Positions 63,026 to 64,000 of a DNA stretch of 64,000 nucleotides are shown one piece after another. A model generated the notes under the pieces. The model worked only from the letters and a program-made list of their open reading frames with translations, did no database searches and was not told the origin of the DNA. Made by a program: the position numbers and the translations under genes. Within the stretch, counting starts at the first letter, position 1. The number at the start of each line of letters is the position of its first letter. The DNA is from Sphaerisporangium perillae. Lineage in GTDB: Bacteria; Actinomycetota; Actinomycetes; Streptosporangiales; Streptosporangiaceae. The stretch spans positions 1-64,000 of the forward strand of contig NZ_JALLPO010000001.1 of the NCBI RefSeq assembly GCF_023276435.1. The letters run 5' to 3'.

Positions 63026-63373
63026 TCACTCGAAGATCTGCACCGGACGGACCTCGACGCCCCCGTACGGCGCCGGGACCTGCTTGCCCACGGCGATCGC
63101 CTCGTCGAGGTCGGCCGCCTCGATGAGGTAGTAGTCGCAGATGACCTCCTTGGTCTCGACGAACGGCCCGTCGGTGACCAGGAAGTCGCCGGAGGAGTCC
63201 TTGCGGATGGAGGTGGCGGTGGAGGTCGGGTGCAGCGCGTCACCACCGAGCAGCGCGGCCGCGTTGTTCTCGCCGAACGCGGTGTGCTCCTTGTAGGTCC
63301 GGTCGAAGTCCTCCGGGCCGGCCCCGGTCCAGGAGGCTTCGTCCTCGTAGATGAGAACCAGGTACTTCGCCAT
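63026..63373 (-). CDS. DGPF/YCII-domain partner of the ECF42 sigma factor
   Basis: 115 residues from the ATG at 63373 (the ATG at 63376 is equally possible; AAGGA upstream). It carries the eponymous DGPF motif (VTDGPFVETKEV) within a YCII-like ferredoxin-fold domain: KYLVLIYEDEASW at the start, LIEAADLDEAIAVGKQVP towards the end. One base separates it from the sigma gene. Its exact role in the signalling is unknown. Confidence 0.9.
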   Translation of the reverse strand: MAKYLVLIYEDEASWTGAGPEDFDRTYKEHTAFGENNAAALLGGDALHPTSTATSIRKDSSGDFLVTDGPFVETKEVICDYYLIEAADLDEAIAVGKQVPAPYGGVEVRPVQIFE

Positions 63374-63473
63374 CATGCGGTCCTTTCGTCCTGTGCCCGG
63401 CCTGCGTCCGGGCTTGGTACTCCTACCGACGCGCGCCACCCGCCCAGATCGACAGAGCACGCGAAGATTTTCG

Positions 63474-64000
63474 CTACATGCTCCCCAGGGCCTTCACGAG
63501 CGCCGTCGCGGCCGGGGCGATATGGCGGCCGTGGAGGAGTTCGGTCCGGTGGACCAGGCGCGGCAGGGCCACCGGCACGGCCACGACCGAACCGGCGACG
63601 ACGCAGTGGCCCGTGCCGGGGCCGGCCAGAAGGGCCGTTTCGGGGACGACCGCCAGGCCGTGGCCGGAGGCGACCAGCGCGAAGAGGGATGCCGTGTCGG
63701 TTCCCGCGTAGTCCAGGGAGACACGCAGGCCGTCGGAGCCCACCGCCGCGCGCAGGTAGGCGAGCGGCGCGGCCACGTCGGGCGCGTCGATCCAGCGGGC
63801 GTCCACCAGATCGTGCAGCCGCAGGGCACTCCGTGTGGCCAGGGGATGCCCGGCGGGCAGCAGCACCATGACGGGTCCCTCGGCGATCCCCATGGTGGTC
63901 AGCGCGCCGAGGTCGGACAGGTGGAGCGGGTCGCTGGGCGCGGTCACCCCGTCGACGAGCGCGAGATGCAGTTCTCCGGCCATGACGGCGGCGACGATGG
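63474..64000 (-). CDS. LysR-type regulator, C-terminal part (runs off window end)
   Basis: The last 175 codons: ELHLALVDGVTAPSDPLHLSDL, VMVLLPAGHPLATRSALRLHDL, LVASGHGLAVVPETALLAGP match the LysR substrate-binding domain; the DNA-binding domain lies beyond the window. It is on the same strand as the sigma/DGPF pair, 100 bases from the start of the DGPF gene. Confidence 0.8.
   Translation of the reverse strand, partial: IVAAVMAGELHLALVDGVTAPSDPLHLSDLGALTTMGIAEGPVMVLLPAGHPLATRSALRLHDLVDARWIDAPDVAAPLAYLRAAVGSDGLRVSLDYAGTDTASLFALVASGHGLAVVPETALLAGPGTGHCVVAGSVVAVPVALPRLVHRTELLHGRHIAPAATALVKALGSM

Overview
The window is about 70% G+C DNA with GTG/TTG starts, many 4-base ATGA/GTGA overlaps between operon genes, and a fused 2-oxoglutarate decarboxylase/dehydrogenase (Kgd) of the actinobacterial type. 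It most likely comes from a filamentous actinomycete; the protein styles suggest Streptosporangiales, but that is an inference. No rRNA, tRNA, phage or transposase gene was recognised.

Region 1 (1-9.9 kb) is accessory and looks secretory. Three tandem, same-strand paralogues encode secreted chymotrypsin-fold peptidases (one cut by the window edge; one with Thr in place of the catalytic Ser). They lie opposite a divergent gene for a Streptomyces-subtilisin-inhibitor (SSI) family protein that has a Lys at the inferred P1 position and eight 9-residue repeats ahead of the inhibitor domain. A MazEF-type toxin-antitoxin pair, the decayed tail of a DUF4143-type gene, a DUF2000/AraC pair, an L,D-transpeptidase and a secreted Ig-like protein with a very charged, His-rich tail follow.

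Region 2 (9.9-27.2 kb) mixes housekeeping and regulated genes: a quinone-oxidoreductase-like enzyme, a PadR/DUF4097 operon with a candidate operator, kgd with a small DUF6104-like neighbour, a B3/B4 protein, a modular GH9 cellulase under a perfect CebR/CelR box, an ArsR-like regulator translationally coupled to an MFS exporter, an MBL-fold hydrolase, a DUF305 lipoprotein, and a divergent reductase/SDR pair.

Region 3 (27.4-34.8 kb) is a sugar or polyol uptake and catabolism operon: ROK repressor, CUT2-type ABC transporter (ATPase, permease, binding protein), Gfo/Idh/MocA dehydrogenase and TIM-barrel isomerase. Region 4 (34.8-49.6 kb) holds a Zn alcohol dehydrogenase, a [3Fe-4S] ferredoxin, a PPOX-fold enzyme and, 12 kb away, a P450. 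The PPOX and P450 promoters share a TnnAACnnGTTnnA palindrome (KstR-type). Between them lie an ArsR/SRPBCC operon, a surface-glycan group (alpha/alpha-toroid protein, methyltransferase, GT4, Gmd, PIG-V-like mannosyltransferase), a Ser/Thr kinase and a methyltransferase.

Region 5 (49.5-57.2 kb) is a tightly packed operon for the non-phosphorylative L-fucose pathway: FAH-family hydrolase, L-fuconate dehydratase, SDR, CUT2 ABC transporter and aldo/keto reductase, preceded by two copies of a 12-bp palindromic element. The expected lactonase and regulator are absent. Region 6 (57.5-64 kb) carries a secreted Cu/Zn-SOD-like protein, a second membrane Ser/Thr kinase, a divergent EamA/LysR pair, an ECF42-type sigma factor with its DGPF-domain partner, and the end of another LysR gene.
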